Shown here: one piece after another, positions 29,222 through 37,465 of the stretch
Numbering within the stretch: the first letter of the stretch is position 1
How the letters are laid out: each line of letters starts with the position of its first letter
Assembly: GCF_010548145.1 (NCBI RefSeq)
Contig: NZ_JAAGLN010000004.1
Coordinates: forward strand, 1-64,000
Length of the DNA stretch: 64,000 nucleotides
Reading direction: 5' to 3'
Origin: Streptomyces sp. SID10853
GTDB taxonomy: Bacteria; Actinomycetota; Actinomycetes; Streptomycetales; Streptomycetaceae
Notes under the pieces: model-generated
What the model was told of the DNA's origin: nothing
The model's input: only the letters and a program-made list of their open reading frames with translations
Databases searched by the model: none
Program-made: the position numbers and the translations under genes

Positions 29222-31495
29222 ATGCCAAAGAAGCGCTCCGGCGGGGGTCTCACCAAGACCCAGCAGGCCGCCAAATTCATCGGTGTCGCCGCGCTCTCCG
29301 GAGCTGTACTGGCGGGCATCGCGCTGCCGGCAGCCGGAGCGCTGGGGCTCGCGGCCAAGGGCACCGTCAAGGGATTCGACGACATCCCCGCCAGCCTCAA
29401 GACGCCGCCGCTCAGCCAGCGGACCACGATTCTGGATGCGAACAACAACCAGATCGCGTCGGTCTACGAGCGGGACCGCACGGTGGTGAAGCTCCAGGAC
29501 ATCTCGCCGTACATGCAGAAGGCCCTCGTCGCGATCGAGGACGCGCGCTTCTACCAGCACGGTGCGATCGACCTCAAGGGCGTGGCGCGCGCGGTCAACC
29601 GCAACGCGCAGGAGGGCGGCGCGGCCCAGGGCGCGTCGACCCTGACCCAGCAGTACGTCAAGAACGTCTTCGTCGAGGAGGCGGGCGACGACCCGACCAA
29701 GGTCGCCGAGGCCCAGCAGAAGAGCCTGGGCCGCAAGGTCCGCGAGCTCAAGTACGCGATCCAGGTCGAGAAGTCGCTCGGCAAGAAGAAGATCCTGGAG
29801 AACTACCTCAACATCACCTTCTTCGGTGAGCAGGCGTACGGAGTCGAGGCGGCGGCCCAGCGGTACTTCTCCACATCCGCGAAGGACCTGACGATCAGCC
29901 AGTCCGCGTTGCTGGCCGGTCTCGTCCAGTCGCCGAGCCGCTACGACCCGATCAATGACATGGAAGAGGCCACCAAGCGGCGCAACACCGTGCTGCAGCG
30001 CATGGCCGATGTCCACTCCATCTCGCAGCCGCAGGCCGACAAGGCGATGGCCGAGCCGATCAAGCTCAAGGTGACCAAGCCCAAGAGCGGCTGCATCACC
30101 GCGGTCAAGGGCTCGGGCTTCTTCTGCGACTACGTACGCAAGGTGTTCCTCACGGACCCGGCCTTCGGCAAGACCAAGGAGGAGCGCCAGAAGCTCTGGG
30201 CGGTCGGCGGCCTGACCGTCAAGACCACCCTGGACCCCAAGGCGCAGGCGTCGTCGAATGTCGCGGCCACCTCGCGGGTCAACAAGGACGACAAGATCGC
30301 GGACGCGGTGGTGCAGGTCCAGCCGGGCACCGGCAAGATCCTCGCGATGGCCCAGTCCCGCCCGTACGGCCTGGACCCGTCGAAGCACGAGACGGTGCTG
30401 AACCTCTCGGTCGACAACAAGATGGGCGGTACGTACGCGGGCTTCCAGGTCGGCTCGACGTTCAAGCCGATCACCGCGGCCGCCGCACTGGAGAAGGGCA
30501 TCAGCCCGTCGCAGAGCTTCACGACGGGCTCGAAGATCTCCCTGCCGGGTACGAGCTTCCAGAACTGCCAGAACCAGCCGGCCGACTCCAGCCCCTGGTC
30601 CGTGCAGAACGAGCTCACGTCGGAGAAGGGCACCTTCGACATGACCAGCGCGCTGGGCAAGTCGATCAACACGTACTTCGCGAAGCTGGAGCAGAAGGCC
30701 GGCCTCTGCGAGACGATCACCATGGCCGACAAGGTCGGCTACATCCGGGGCAACAACAAGCCGCTCCAGGCGGTGCCCTCCACCACCCTCGGCGGCCAGG
30801 AGTCGACCCCGCTGGCGATGGCCTCGGTGTACGCCACCTTCGCCAACCGCGGGACGTACTGCTCCCCGATCGCCATCGAGTCGGTGACGGCGCCGGGCGG
30901 CAAGCAGATCCCGGTGCCGAAGTCGTCCTGCTCGTCGGCGATGAGCGAGCACACGGCCGACACGATCAACCAGATGCTGAAGGGCGTGGTCGCGGACGGT
31001 ACCGGCAAGCAGGCCGGGCTCAGCGACCGCGACAACGCGGGCAAGACGGGTACCACCGACGAGCGCAAGAACGCGTGGTTCGTCGGCTACACACCCAACC
31101 TGGCCACGGCAGTCTGGGTCGGCAGCGACGGCTCGCAGCAGATCCCGATGACCAACATCAACATCGGCGGCCACTACTACGACGAGGTCTGCGGTGGCTG
31201 TCTCCCCGGCCCCATCTGGAAGACGGCGATGACGGGGGCGCTGTCGCCCTCCGAGACGCCGTCGTTCAACAAGGTCAGTGTTCCGCGCGGCCACTCCAGC
31301 GGCGACAAGAGCCACGACAAGCAGGGTGGCGACCAGGCCGGTGACCAGGGCAACGGAACGGACGGCGGAACCGGCGGCGACGCGACCGACGGCGGCGACC
31401 AGGGCAACGGCGGCGGCCAGCCGGGGACCGGCGGGATCTCGTTCCCGCCGGGCTTCTTCGGCGGCAACAACGGCGGCGGCCACCACCGGAGATAA
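29222..31495 (+). CDS. Class A penicillin-binding protein (GT51 + transpeptidase)
   Basis: The 757-residue protein has a basic N-terminus and one signal-anchor helix (FIGVAALSGAVLAGIALPAA). The GT51 glycosyltransferase domain has the catalytic Glu in VAIEDARFYQHGAIDLKG and the QGASTLTQQYVKN motif. The transpeptidase domain has SxxK in GSTFKPITAA, SxN in SINTYF and KTG in GKTGTTDERKNAWFVG. A Gly/Asp/Gln-rich low-complexity tail (about 690-757) ends it. It polymerises and cross-links peptidoglycan outside the membrane. The position next to wblA is conserved. Confidence 0.94.
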   Translation: MPKKRSGGGLTKTQQAAKFIGVAALSGAVLAGIALPAAGALGLAAKGTVKGFDDIPASLKTPPLSQRTTILDANNNQIASVYERDRTVVKLQDISPYMQKALVAIEDARFYQHGAIDLKGVARAVNRNAQEGGAAQGASTLTQQYVKNVFVEEAGDDPTKVAEAQQKSLGRKVRELKYAIQVEKSLGKKKILENYLNITFFGEQAYGVEAAAQRYFSTSAKDLTISQSALLAGLVQSPSRYDPINDMEEATKRRNTVLQRMADVHSISQPQADKAMAEPIKLKVTKPKSGCITAVKGSGFFCDYVRKVFLTDPAFGKTKEERQKLWAVGGLTVKTTLDPKAQASSNVAATSRVNKDDKIADAVVQVQPGTGKILAMAQSRPYGLDPSKHETVLNLSVDNKMGGTYAGFQVGSTFKPITAAAALEKGISPSQSFTTGSKISLPGTSFQNCQNQPADSSPWSVQNELTSEKGTFDMTSALGKSINTYFAKLEQKAGLCETITMADKVGYIRGNNKPLQAVPSTTLGGQESTPLAMASVYATFANRGTYCSPIAIESVTAPGGKQIPVPKSSCSSAMSEHTADTINQMLKGVVADGTGKQAGLSDRDNAGKTGTTDERKNAWFVGYTPNLATAVWVGSDGSQQIPMTNINIGGHYYDEVCGGCLPGPIWKTAMTGALSPSETPSFNKVSVPRGHSSGDKSHDKQGGDQAGDQGNGTDGGTGGDATDGGDQGNGGGQPGTGGISFPPGFFGGNNGGGHHRR

Positions 31496-31576
31496 CGGAC
31501 CGCCGGACGCACGACGGCCGGCCGGCCGGTAACGGCAGGCACCCGGACGTCCGAACAGACGTCAGGCGCGGTACGC

Positions 31577-31617
31577 GAGGAGGGGCGCCCGGTGACATTC
31601 ACCGGGCGCCCCTCCTC
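31577..31617 (+). terminator. Terminator after the PBP gene
   Basis: Perfect 18-bp stem (31577-31594 with 31600-31617), a 5-nt loop, then TTT. Confidence 0.88.
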
Positions 31618-31735
31618 TTTGGCGAGTGAGCAGCAGTCGGGGCGGGGCGGGAGGGGACGGGTGGGGCGGGACGAGCGGGGCGGGACGGGCGGGGGCACGG
31701 AACACGGAGTACGGAGCACGGAGTACGGGCAGGCG

Positions 31736-32005
31736 CCGCCTCGACCGCGAGCCGACTCAGCCGGAAGCCGGAGCCACCTCAACCGCGAGTCGCCGGCCGA
31801 GGGCCGGCTCAGCCGGCGAACCGGCCCGGCCGGAGCCACCTCATCCACGAGCCGACTCAGCCACAGCATCTCAACCACGAACCGGCCCAACCGCAGGGCG
31901 GCTCAGCCGGCGAACCGGCCCGGCCGGAGCCACCTCATCCACGAGCCCACTCAGCCGGAGCCACCTCGACCGCGAACCGGCCCGGCCCGGCCCGGCCGAG
32001 GGCCG
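31736..32005. repeat. Degenerate GC-rich direct-repeat array between the PBP terminator and yqeY
   Basis: Units built from ccgactcagcc, cggagccacctc and gaaccggcccgg motifs recur across about 270 bases. A 48-base block at 31806-31853 is repeated exactly at 31900-31947, a period of 94. No gene is seen here; apparent reading frames are by-products of the repeats. The stretch 31621-31735 holds only the post-terminator spacer. Confidence 0.85.
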
Positions 32006-32007
32006 GC

Positions 32008-32472
32008 TCAGCTCGCGAGCCGCTTCTTCACCTCGGCTGCCACCCGGCCGCCCTCGGCGAGCCCGGCCACCTTGGGGTTCACGATCTTCATGACGGCGCC
32101 CATGGCACGCGGTCCTTCGGCGCCCGCGGCCTTCGCCTCGCTGACGGCCTGCTCGACGATCGCGCCCAGCTCGTCGTCGCTCAGCTGCTTCGGCAGATAC
32201 GTGGCGAGCAGCTCGCCCTCCGCCTTCTCCCGCGCGGCGCTCTCGGTACGGCCACCCTGCTCGAAGGCTTCCGCCGCCTCACGGCGCTTCTTCGCCTCCT
32301 TGGCGATCACCTTCAGCACCTCGTCATCGGTCAGCTCGCGCGCCGATTTACCCGAGACCTCTTCGTTGGTGATCGCGGAGAGGGTCAGCCGGAGCGTCGA
32401 GGAGCGCAGCTCGTCGCGCGCCCTGATGGCTTCGGTGAGTTCTGCGTGCAGCTTGGACTTGAGCGTGGTCAT
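32008..32472 (-). CDS. GatB/YqeY domain protein
   Basis: The 154-residue protein begins MTTLKSKLHAELTEAIRARDELRSSTLRLTL and ends with the GRVAAEVKKRLAS segment of YqeY proteins. These resemble the C-terminal helical tRNA-binding part of GatB/aspartyl-tRNA amidotransferase. Free-standing YqeY has no established reaction. The start shares a short intergenic region with the divergent metallophosphoesterase gene. Confidence 0.88.
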   Translation of the reverse strand: MTTLKSKLHAELTEAIRARDELRSSTLRLTLSAITNEEVSGKSARELTDDEVLKVIAKEAKKRREAAEAFEQGGRTESAAREKAEGELLATYLPKQLSDDELGAIVEQAVSEAKAAGAEGPRAMGAVMKIVNPKVAGLAEGGRVAAEVKKRLAS

Positions 32473-32549
32473 AGGGCCAAGTGTCGCAGGTACGGTCCCG
32501 GCGGCGCCCGCAGATTTTGCGGTGACCCGCTGTCTGCGACGATGGAGGT

Positions 32550-33488
32550 ATGCGCGCACGCTATGGGATCCCCCTCAAAGTCACCGCAGGAATCACGGCC
32601 GTTGGCGCGGCAGGCATCGCCTATGCCGCCGGATTCGAGGCGCGCTCGTTCCGCCTCCGGCGGGTGACGGTGCCGGTCCTGCCGCCGGGCGCCAGGCCCG
32701 TACGCGTACTCCAGGTCGCGGACATCCACATGGTCAGCGGCCAGCGCAAGAAACAGCGCTGGCTCCAGTCCCTGGCGGGGCTGCGGCCCGACTTCGTGGT
32801 CAACACCGGCGACAACCTCTCGGACCCGGAAGCCGTACCCGAGGTCCTGGACGCGCTGGGCCCGCTGCTCGAATTCCCGGGTGTGTACGTGTTCGGGTCG
32901 AACGACTACTACGGCCCGAAGTTCCGCAACCCGGCCCGCTACCTCTTCGAGAAGGCACAGGGCAAGCACGGCCTGAACGGCAAGGCTCCGGCGGTGGGCG
33001 TGGTGCACAACCCGTGGGAGGGCCTGCGGGACGGCTTCGACGCGGCGGGCTGGGTGAACCTCACCAACACCCGCGGGCGGCTCAAGGTGGACGGCCTGGA
33101 GATCGCCTTCACCGGCCTGGACGACCCGCACATCAAACGGGACAGGTACGCGGAGGTGGCAGGCGGCCCCGAGCCGGGCGCCGACCTCTCGATCGGGGTG
33201 GTGCACGCCCCGTACCTGCGCGCGCTGGACGCGTTCACGACGGACGGCTACCCCTTGGTCCTCGCGGGGCACACCCACGGCGGCCAGCTGTGCATCCCGT
33301 TCTACGGAGCGCTGGTCACCAACTGCGACCTGGACACCGACCGGGTCAAGGGCCTCTCCGCCCACGAGTCCGGCGGCAACCGCTCCTACCTGCACGTATC
33401 AGCGGGCTGCGGCACGAACCGCTACACCCCGGTGCGCTTCGCATGCGCTCCGGAGTCGACGCTGCTGACACTCACCCCCCGGCGGTAG
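32550..33488 (+). CDS. Membrane-anchored calcineurin-like metallophosphoesterase
   Basis: The 312-residue protein has an N-terminal hydrophobic helix (VTAGITAVGAAGIAYAAGF). Metallophosphoesterase motifs follow: VLQVADIHM (Asp/His), VNTGDNLSD, VFGSNDYYGPKF, VVHAPYLRALD and LAGHTHGGQLCIPF. The di-metal centre should face the cell exterior or the membrane surface. YkuE/LpxH-like substrates are possible but unproven. The gene ends the conserved core segment just before tRNA-Pro. Confidence 0.92.
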   Translation: MRARYGIPLKVTAGITAVGAAGIAYAAGFEARSFRLRRVTVPVLPPGARPVRVLQVADIHMVSGQRKKQRWLQSLAGLRPDFVVNTGDNLSDPEAVPEVLDALGPLLEFPGVYVFGSNDYYGPKFRNPARYLFEKAQGKHGLNGKAPAVGVVHNPWEGLRDGFDAAGWVNLTNTRGRLKVDGLEIAFTGLDDPHIKRDRYAEVAGGPEPGADLSIGVVHAPYLRALDAFTTDGYPLVLAGHTHGGQLCIPFYGALVTNCDLDTDRVKGLSAHESGGNRSYLHVSAGCGTNRYTPVRFACAPESTLLTLTPRR

Positions 33489-33600
33489 GCCCGACACCGG
33501 GGCGGAATCCGGCTCCACCCGCCCGCCGGGGAAAACCGGATTTCGCCTCAGGCCACAGGTCCGCTAAAGTAATCGATGTCGCCGCCACGCGAGCGACAAT

Positions 33601-33674
33601 CGGGGTGTAGCGCAGCTTGGCAGCGCGCTTCGTTCGGGACGAAGAGGTCGTGGGTTCAAATCCCGCCACCCCGA
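33601..33674 (+). tRNA. tRNA-Pro(CGG), insertion site of the mobile element
   Basis: A cloverleaf of 74 bases without encoded CCA: acceptor cggggtg/caccccg, D-arm gcgc-agcttggca-gcgc, anticodon arm cttcg-ttcggga-cgaag with anticodon CGG at 33635-33637, T-arm gtggg-ttcaaat-cccgc. Accessory DNA with an integrase begins right after its 3' end, so the 3' part is probably the attL core. Confidence 0.95.
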
Positions 33675-33690
33675 CAGCTGAAACACCAGG

Positions 33691-33727
33691 TCAGGGGCCT
33701 GATCCACTCAGTGGATCAGGCCCCTGA
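33691..33727. terminator. Strong hairpin just after tRNA-Pro
   Basis: Perfect 17-bp stem (33691-33707 with 33711-33727) with a 3-nt loop, 17 bases after the tRNA. It likely ends the tRNA transcript. Confidence 0.8.
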
Positions 33728-33927
33728 GTGGTTTCCGGGGGCGTCTTGGGAGCCGTTTGGGAGCCAAGTACGGGAAGGCTGCTCCGCAGGCCCCGGCGCT
33801 GGAAGGGGCAGCCACCGCGCAGCAAGACGTTCAGACTCCCTTATCTCGAAGGGGTCGCACTGAGCGGGCCCTCGACAGAGAATGCAGTACGGTCGCGCTC
33901 ATACGGGTGGCACAGAGAGGAGGGTTC

Positions 33928-34602
33928 ATGTCGTACGAACCGAAGCTCGCAGCGGCGCTGTCGGGCGCGACGATGGCCCAGCTCTCTCACTGGCGTCACG
34001 CCTCAGGCGCAGGAGGCGCAGTCCTCGTCCCAGAGATCTCGGCTACACGGCCCATCCTGTACTCCTTCCGAGATGTCGTTGCACTGCGAACCTGCGTGCG
34101 CCTCCGGCAGGAGACCTCGCTGCAGCGTATCCGTCGCGCAGTGGACTCCCTCAGGGACGATTTGGGCGAGCGAGAGCACCTCTCGGCCTACCAGCTCGTC
34201 ACCGACGGGGGCACGGTGTATCTGGCCGATCCTGACCATGCCGTCGACCTGATCGGCCGCAAGGGTGGCAAAAGCAACCTCGTCATCCACCAGCTCGTCG
34301 ATGTCCTAGCCCCGTTCTACCGGAACGGTCGGCACATTCCCGACCTGCTGTCCCCCCGCCCAGATGTCGCCGTGGATCCATCCGTACGCGGCGGTGAGCC
34401 GGTAATCCGTGGCACTCGCGTCCCCGCAGCCGAGGTCGCGGCCCTAATCCGAGATGGAATTCCTCCGGAGCAGATCGCCGACTTCTTCCCCGGGGTCAGT
34501 GCCGGAGCAGCACTTGAAGCAACCGACTTCACCGATTACGTCGACAGCTACACCGGAACGCCAACCGGTGCAGGCGCGGGTGCGAGCCGAGGCGCCGCTT
34601 GA
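33928..34602 (+). CDS. DUF433-domain protein, antitoxin-like, with N-terminal MerR-like helix-turn-helix
   Basis: The 224-residue protein starts from ATG 33928, chosen for the strong ribosome-binding site gagaggaggg; the longer frame upstream has none. The N-terminal AALSGATMAQLSHWRHAS resembles a MerR-type HTH. The C-terminal segment, VAVDPSVRGGEPVIRGTRVP then AALIRDGIPPEQIADFFPG, is the DUF433 domain (VapB-like antitoxin clan). The TTG start of the next gene overlaps its stop. Together they resemble the DUF433/DUF5615 toxin-antitoxin-like pairs found on mobile DNA; it probably represses its own promoter. Confidence 0.8.
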   Translation: MSYEPKLAAALSGATMAQLSHWRHASGAGGAVLVPEISATRPILYSFRDVVALRTCVRLRQETSLQRIRRAVDSLRDDLGEREHLSAYQLVTDGGTVYLADPDHAVDLIGRKGGKSNLVIHQLVDVLAPFYRNGRHIPDLLSPRPDVAVDPSVRGGEPVIRGTRVPAAEVAALIRDGIPPEQIADFFPGVSAGAALEATDFTDYVDSYTGTPTGAGAGASRGAA

Positions 34603-35051
34603 AGCTGCTGCTCGACGAGAACGTGCCGCGTCCTATGGCCGACATCGTCCGCATCCTCCTCAAGGCTCATGACGTCCTGCACGTGCATGATCTGCCCCGA
34701 TGGGCTGGCACCAAAGACATCGAGCTGTTCGAGAAGGCCCGCGCTGAAGGCTTCGACGCGGTCCTCACCAACGACACCAAACAGATGAGCCGGCACCTTG
34801 AAGTCGCGGCGATCGCCGCATCCGGGCTCCATCGGATCGAGTACCGCCAGAACAACAAGCACGGCGGGCTGGTCGGCCTCGGCTCGGCCATCGCCACGGT
34901 TTGCGCGGGTCTCCCCCACGCTCTGGCCGAGCTATCGGTCGCAGACGGCCAACGTCTGGTCTCCCTCACCTCTGTCGACCCAACTCGCGCCACCCGTGTC
35001 CGCACCGTCGATCCTCAGGTGGCCGCACCCAAATTCTGGCCCACGGGCTGA
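34599..35051 (+). CDS. DUF5615 PIN-like protein, putative toxin
   Basis: The 150-residue protein reads KLLLDENVPRPMADIVRILLKAHDV, then DIELFEKARAEGFDAVLTNDTK, the acidic residues of DUF5615 (PIN-like/Mut7-C clan, Asp in LLDEN and Asp in TNDTK). PIN-fold toxins cleave RNA with a Mg2+-binding acidic cluster. The TTG start overlaps the antitoxin stop (TTGA), so production depends on antitoxin translation. It is on the tRNA side of the integrase, inside the presumed element. Toxicity is inferred, not shown. Confidence 0.75.
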   Translation: MKLLLDENVPRPMADIVRILLKAHDVLHVHDLPRWAGTKDIELFEKARAEGFDAVLTNDTKQMSRHLEVAAIAASGLHRIEYRQNNKHGGLVGLGSAIATVCAGLPHALAELSVADGQRLVSLTSVDPTRATRVRTVDPQVAAPKFWPTG

Positions 35052-35105
35052 CCCGCAACGGCTGTTCCAGCCGCAGGGCCAACGCCTGTGCTCCTTCAAT
35101 CTTGC

Positions 35106-36629
35106 TCAGCGAGGCCCGGGGGCGACCGCGCGTGCGTGTAGGAGGTCGTTGAGCACGCGTACCGGCGAGGTAGGGCACATCGCCAGGCGGGCAGCGAGTG
35201 CTGCCTCCCACTGCTCGGTCAGGCCGAGCATGAGGCGCTTGCGCATGCCAGGGGTGACATGGGCATAGCGCGCCGAGACGGAGCCGTCGATGTGTCCCAT
35301 GCGCTGGTCCATGAGGACCTTCTCGGTGCCGAGGTCCTCCATCACGGTCCTATGGGCGTGGCGCAGTCCGTGAGGCGTGAGGCCCTTGGCGATCGGGAGC
35401 CAGCAGGCGTCAGCTCGTTGGCCGGCGCCCCGCCCTCGCGCGGGGACTCCTGGCCACGGCTCGCCGAGTAGCGGCACGGGTCGTGCCTCCTGCGGGGCCT
35501 TCTTCGGATACCAGCCCGATACCGCCGGGGTGAACAGCCACGTCGCGAAACCGTTCCTGCGCCAGTGGACCGCAGGCTCCACCACCGCGCCGCCTCGTAC
35601 GAACCCGAGGTCCGTGATGGCCTCCTCCACCCGCATTCGCGTCGCCTCAGCGACGCGATCGGGGTGGTTGAGGACGTTGGACACCGTCCCCGTGGAGACT
35701 TCGGCACGGCGTGCGACGTCGACGAGTTTCGCACCGTGGTGGCCGCCCGTACGAGCCGTGCCCTGCCCGCGGAAGATGTAGGTCCTACCGTGGCAGGGGC
35801 AGGGCGTCGGCTTCGTGCGGGCGATGTGATTGGCGACCAGGGCGGACAGCCAGTCCATCGAGTCGAGGGTGCGATAGCTGTCGTCCTTGGGCGGGCAGCG
35901 CACCATTTCGCCCGAGTCCAGTTCGTACAGCTGCCATTCGACACGGACGGAGCCCGGTCGAGCGAACTCGGTCTCCAGGCCGACTATTTCGCCCCAGCGC
36001 ATGCCGGTGTATCCCTTGAGGACGACTGCGACGAACTCGTCATCTCGGCCGGACAGCAGTGCTGCTCGTTCGGCGATCAACAGGATGCCGAGCGGATCGG
36101 TGACGACCTTCTCCGGGCCTCGGTCACGGGAGCGGCCCGCGCGCTTGCCCCGCCCACGCCGCCTGGTCGCGGGGTTCGACGTGATCAGTCCTTCGTCGAT
36201 CGCGTCCTCGTAGATCAGGTGGAACGTCGAGCGCCAGGTCTTGACGCTGGAAGCCGCGTACAGGGCCCTTTCCTTCTTTTCCCACCGGTCGACGTCCGAG
36301 CGCAGGATGCCGGCGAGGGCTTGGTCCCCGAAGTCGGGAAGCAGGTGCTCCTCGATGTGGCGCTTGTAGTTCTGCATCGTCGATGCGGCCAGGTCCTGGG
36401 CCTCGTACCAGCGGCTCGCGTACTCGCCGAAGGTCTCCTGGCCGAGTGCCGGGTCACGCCAGTCGCCGCGCCGGTACTTGTTCTCGGCCTCGCTCGCGGC
36501 GCGCTGGGCCTCGCCCTTGGTGGCGAACTTGATCGCCTTGCCCTGCTCGTCGACGACCGTGAGGTGCTTCCCAGGTACGGTCTTGTACCGGCCACGCCAG
36601 TAGTTCGCGCGCTTCTCCGCGAAACCCAC
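35106..36629 (-). CDS. int: Tyrosine-type integrase with an inserted LacI-type HTH
   Basis: The 507-residue protein begins at a GTG with ribosome-binding site gggagaggaggag. The SAM-like core-binding domain (about 65-150) contains TFGEYASRWYEAQDL. Catalytic residues are R211 in TGMRWGE, H420 and R423 in LTPHGLRHAH, H446 in RMGHIDG and Y455 in SARYAHVTP. Between the first Arg and the HxxR box, residues about 301-345 (KLVDVARRAEVSTGTVSNVL...) match the LacI-family DNA-binding domain with its hinge. It catalyses site-specific recombination at tRNA-Pro. The insert may add DNA binding or self-regulation. Confidence 0.92.
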   Translation of the reverse strand: MGFAEKRANYWRGRYKTVPGKHLTVVDEQGKAIKFATKGEAQRAASEAENKYRRGDWRDPALGQETFGEYASRWYEAQDLAASTMQNYKRHIEEHLLPDFGDQALAGILRSDVDRWEKKERALYAASSVKTWRSTFHLIYEDAIDEGLITSNPATRRRGRGKRAGRSRDRGPEKVVTDPLGILLIAERAALLSGRDDEFVAVVLKGYTGMRWGEIVGLETEFARPGSVRVEWQLYELDSGEMVRCPPKDDSYRTLDSMDWLSALVANHIARTKPTPCPCHGRTYIFRGQGTARTGGHHGAKLVDVARRAEVSTGTVSNVLNHPDRVAEATRMRVEEAITDLGFVRGGAVVEPAVHWRRNGFATWLFTPAVSGWYPKKAPQEARPVPLLGEPWPGVPARGRGAGQRADACWLPIAKGLTPHGLRHAHRTVMEDLGTEKVLMDQRMGHIDGSVSARYAHVTPGMRKRLMLGLTEQWEAALAARLAMCPTSPVRVLNDLLHARAVAPGPR

Positions 36630-36659
36630 GCTCCTCCTCTCCCTTGGTACGCGGTCGTG

Positions 36660-37010
36660 TCACGCGACGGTGCTGAACTGGCGCTGCCTGGCGCGGACCG
36701 GAGGCCGCGCCCGCAGACGGGTTGTGGGCGCGGCACGCTGGGGCGCGTCCGCCTGCTGGGCGTCGGCCTTGGCGACGGTCCGAGCTGTGACGGGCTGGTG
36801 CGCCCGTGCGGGCCGTTCCTCGTGGAGGCGGATGATCTCTGCGAGGTGTTCTGCGGTGAAGCGGTACGCGCGGCCGACCCGGGTGAAGGGGATCAGCCGC
36901 CGGCGGGCCCTGTCCTTGACCCACCAGGCAGAGCAGCCGAGAACAGCAGCGATGTCCTCGGGACGGTAGAGGCGGGGCGGCGCTACGCCGGTGCCTGACT
37001 GCTCAGCCAT
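36660..37010 (-). CDS. xis: Excisionase-like MerR/HTH_17 protein
   Basis: The 116-residue protein begins MAEQSGTGVAPP. The winged HTH reads RLYRPEDIAAVLGCSAWWVKDRARRRLIPFTRVGRAYRF, the HTH_17/excisionase form common beside actinobacterial integrases. A Gln/Ala/Pro-rich tail follows. It lies 30 bases upstream of int in the same direction and is presumably co-transcribed. It should bend DNA at the att site and bias recombination to excision. Confidence 0.82.
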   Translation of the reverse strand: MAEQSGTGVAPPRLYRPEDIAAVLGCSAWWVKDRARRRLIPFTRVGRAYRFTAEHLAEIIRLHEERPARAHQPVTARTVAKADAQQADAPQRAAPTTRLRARPPVRARQRQFSTVA

Positions 37011-37213
37011 GCGAGATCGCCTCCTTCGCGGTACGGAGGCGGAACGACAACGGGGCAGGGGGAATGGCCTCTCGCGGCAAGGAGGTTCCTTCTCTGGCGC
37101 GGCCGTGCGGAGACGGGTACGCCGGTCTTGGTGGTTCAGGTACGGGCGGGGTGGTGCGCGTAGCGGCTGCCGGGTGTTGGCCCACCCGGGGAGCGCTGTT
37201 GGGGCTCGTTCGG

Positions 37214-37465
37214 CTAACTCGTCTCGGCGAGCAGGGCGAGCGGGGAGAGGCCGAGAGCGGCTGCGATGGCGACGAGGTCGTCGACATCGCAGCGGCGCTG
37301 TCTTCATTCGATGCGGGACAGCATCGTGATGGTCATGGGCCGGCCGAGCGCGGTGACACGTTCGGCCAGCTGGCGCTGGGCGAATCCGCGCGCTGTGCGG
37401 GCACGGGTAATGGCGCGGGCGGTCAGCACGCCGGCCGGACCAATTCCCAAAGGGCTCTCAGGCAT
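37214..37465 (-). pseudogene. Xre-type repressor interrupted by an in-frame TGA
   Basis: Reading from ATG 37465 gives MPESPLGIGPAGVLTARAI, then RTARGFAQRQLAERV and TMLSRIE, a classic Xre HTH. A TGA at 37306-37304 (codon 54) follows. The same frame then continues RQRRCDVDDLVAIAAALGLS and PLALLAETS to a TAG, completing the HTH domain. One C-to-T change in a CGA Arg codon would explain it. It stands where the regulator of an integrative element is expected, beside xis/int, so loss would affect control of excision and replication. A sequencing error or readthrough is possible. Confidence 0.8.

Noticed and set aside
31592-32550. Plus-strand frame through the repeat array and opposite yqeY
   Set aside because: Its Arg/Pro/Ser-rich product comes from direct repeats and antisense of yqeY; no start signal.
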